Source of the DNA: an uncultured Nitrospinaceae bacterium
Lineage (GTDB): Bacteria; Nitrospinota; Nitrospinia; Nitrospinales; VA-1
NCBI GenBank assembly: GCA_905182935.1
Contig: CAJJDL010000318.1
Location: 1 to 7,380, forward strand
Length of the DNA stretch: 7,380 bases
Reading direction: 5' to 3'
Each line of letters begins with the position of its first letter. Within the stretch, counting starts at the first letter, position 1. The notes under the pieces are model-generated. The model made no database searches. It was given only the letters and a program-made list of their open reading frames with translations, and was not told the DNA's origin. This document shows positions 5,855-7,380 of this stretch, one piece after another. The translations under genes were made by a program, and so were the position numbers.

Positions 5855-7380
5855 TTAAGGGGCTCCCAATGGACTCTGAAGGAACTTTTGTAAATTAGTA
5901 GTCGTTAAGTTATTCACCCCCAACTGGAGAGCCTTTTCCAAATGAACTTTGGCTTTTTCTCTTTGATTCATCATAGCATATAGCATAGCGAGGTTAGCAT
6001 GACCTGTTCCGAAGCTTGGATTAACCGCCACTGCTAATAAAAGCATGTCCCCTGCTTTTTGGTATTTCTTCTCTTTTATAAAAACCTGCGCTAAGGCATT
6101 ATAAGCATTAGCATTATTTGGCCGTTGACGGATGGCATTCCGTAAAACTGGCTCAGCTTCTTCAGTCTTACCCAAAACAGCAAGAGTTGCTCCATAATTT
6201 GAAAGAAGAGATGGATGGTCTGGGTAAATATCAAGAGCTATTCGATATTGTTCTTCAGCTTGCTCAAATTTATTTTGAGCTCCAAAAATAATTCCCTGCT
6301 TAAAGTAAGGAGTCCATAAGTTGGGCATTAATGCCGACGCCTGTTTAAAGGATATCTGAGCAGCGTCGAAGTTTTTCCCAGCTAAAAGAGAATCACCTGT
6401 TGAAAGAAGATCTTTATAGGCCACCCTCCTTTTTATTTCTTCAGCAGATTTATCAGGAGCAGTAATCACTACGATACTGACTAATACTATACTGGTTAAG
6501 ATTCCGGCTGTAACAATATTTTTTGGGCGCCGTATAATGTCAAAAATTCTCTTAGATTTTATCGAACCGCTAAACAAGTACAAGACTCCAACTAGACAGC
6601 CAAGCTGAGCCAATGGAAAGATTAATAAATATAACCCATCTATAAAGTTCCATGCCCCTTGTTCAAACCCCATGAGTCGAAAAAAGTTGGTCGAACGTAA
6701 TAATAGGACCGGCTGATCAAATATTACCTCCATCCATCTAGAAAATGCCTCAAAAGTAAACTGAGGGTGATTGTATGGCAAGATAACTTTGTATTGCACG
6801 ATCATTAAGTATTGAGTAATAACACAAGCTGATACAAAAACGATCGACACATGACGCATTAACTTATTGCTAAAACAACTATGCAGAAAGTTTGCAAATC
6901 CTATTGCAAACAAAACTGCTGCAGCTATAAAGTAGCGATTGCCATAGGCATCTGACTCCACGAAAGATAAGATAACCACTATCAAAGAAGCAATCGATAT
7001 CAAGCAAGAAAAACGTATACTTCTAGAAACTGGACCTGGAATTAATAGCCCCAAAAAACCTACAAACCATAGAGGTGTAGCTACTGCTAAACCCCATTTT
7101 GCACTAAAGAAGATGTCATATAATTTACTACCAAGCATTGCTGAGGAGGTTGATGTTTCGATTGCTTGGCTCTGCAATGTGTCAACAAGATAGGAAGAGA
7201 TAATGAACCCATTCAACTGATTCCAGGCAATAAATTGAGGTAATAATACAATTAGAAACATACCGATAAAGCAAAGTAAGTTTTTAAAAGTTTCGGTTAT
7301 CTGGGGACGACTCGCAGATCTTTGTCCTGAAAACCAAAGAAAGGTTAAATCAGCAATATAAAGAACCCCGTAATTTGCGT
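5855..7380 (-). CDS. GT-C/PMT-like membrane glycosyltransferase with C-terminal TPRs (5' end outside the window)
   Basis: The C-terminal 507 residues of a larger protein; the frame is open through the right edge, so the true start is outside. The ATG at 7261 falls inside a membrane helix and is not a sensible start. About seven hydrophobic helices occur (fragment residues near 33-50, 96-114, 123-140, 147-165, 175-194, 247-270, 287-306). SAKWGL (92-97) followed by a helix, and YGNRYF (145-150), resemble the late segments of ArnT/PMT-like GT-C transferases, which move a sugar from a polyprenyl-phosphate donor on the periplasmic side of the inner membrane. The catalytic N-terminal loop is not visible, so activity is inferred. 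Five TPR units of about 34 residues follow (321-353, 354-387, 388-421, 422-455, 456-489), probably a protein-binding arm. Acceptor and donor are unknown. Confidence 0.8.
   Translation of the reverse strand, partial: ANYGVLYIADLTFLWFSGQRSASRPQITETFKNLLCFIGMFLIVLLPQFIAWNQLNGFIISSYLVDTLQSQAIETSTSSAMLGSKLYDIFFSAKWGLAVATPLWFVGFLGLLIPGPVSRSIRFSCLISIASLIVVILSFVESDAYGNRYFIAAAVLFAIGFANFLHSCFSNKLMRHVSIVFVSACVITQYLMIVQYKVILPYNHPQFTFEAFSRWMEVIFDQPVLLLRSTNFFRLMGFEQGAWNFIDGLYLLIFPLAQLGCLVGVLYLFSGSIKSKRIFDIIRRPKNIVTAGILTSIVLVSIVVITAPDKSAEEIKRRVAYKDLLSTGDSLLAGKNFDAAQISFKQASALMPNLWTPYFKQGIIFGAQNKFEQAEEQYRIALDIYPDHPSLLSNYGATLAVLGKTEEAEPVLRNAIRQRPNNANAYNALAQVFIKEKKYQKAGDMLLLAVAVNPSFGTGHANLAMLYAMMNQREKAKVHLEKALQLGVNNLTTTNLQKFLQSPLGAP

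Noticed and set aside
7259..7261. ATG as the start of the glycosyltransferase/TPR gene
   Set aside because: The frame stays open for 39 more codons to the window edge, and this methionine is in the middle of a hydrophobic helix (CFIG before it, FLIVLL after it); the real start is outside.

Overview
The window is AT-rich bacterial DNA holding six clear protein genes, one of them cut by the right edge, and one probable small gene. Secreted or membrane proteins with TPR repeats, a GT-C-type glycosyltransferase fused to TPRs, an FGE-fold protein with a signal peptide and a DUF502 membrane protein suggest an environmental Gram-negative bacterium. A marine Nitrospinota, SAR324 or deltaproteobacterial-type lineage would fit, but there is no rRNA or other marker here, so this is only an impression. 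No tRNA, rRNA, CRISPR array, transposase or phage gene is visible.

Layout. Bases 1-286 are non-coding or at most carry the edge of a minus-strand ORF; they hold two small hairpins and a good promoter candidate. Plus-strand unit 1 (287-1617) is a DUF502 membrane protein (TTG start) overlapping by 4 bases an RluA-family pseudouridine synthase (GTG start). A 139-base gap with a weaker promoter candidate leads to plus-strand unit 2 (1757-4192): a class I SAM-dependent methyltransferase and, 9 bases later, an AMP-forming acyl-CoA synthetase. The ligase converges with a minus-strand gene only 16 bases away. The minus strand, read from the right edge, carries the C-terminal part of a multi-pass GT-C/PMT-like glycosyltransferase with five TPRs (5855-7380, 5' end outside), a lysine-rich 50-residue small ORF (5676-5828), then a secreted TPR plus FGE-sulfatase-fold protein (4209-5555).

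How the genes may work together. The plus-strand units combine RNA-modification-type enzymes with a membrane protein of unknown role and an acyl-activating enzyme; no common pathway is evident. The minus-strand genes look envelope-related: a membrane glycosyltransferase and an exported FGE-fold protein that lacks the formylglycine-generating cysteines and so is probably a binding or scaffold protein. No sulfatase is present. I see no convincing evidence of a previously undescribed multi-gene system. The most useful second looks are the small ORF, the cysteine-less FGE protein and the hairpin pair at the left edge.
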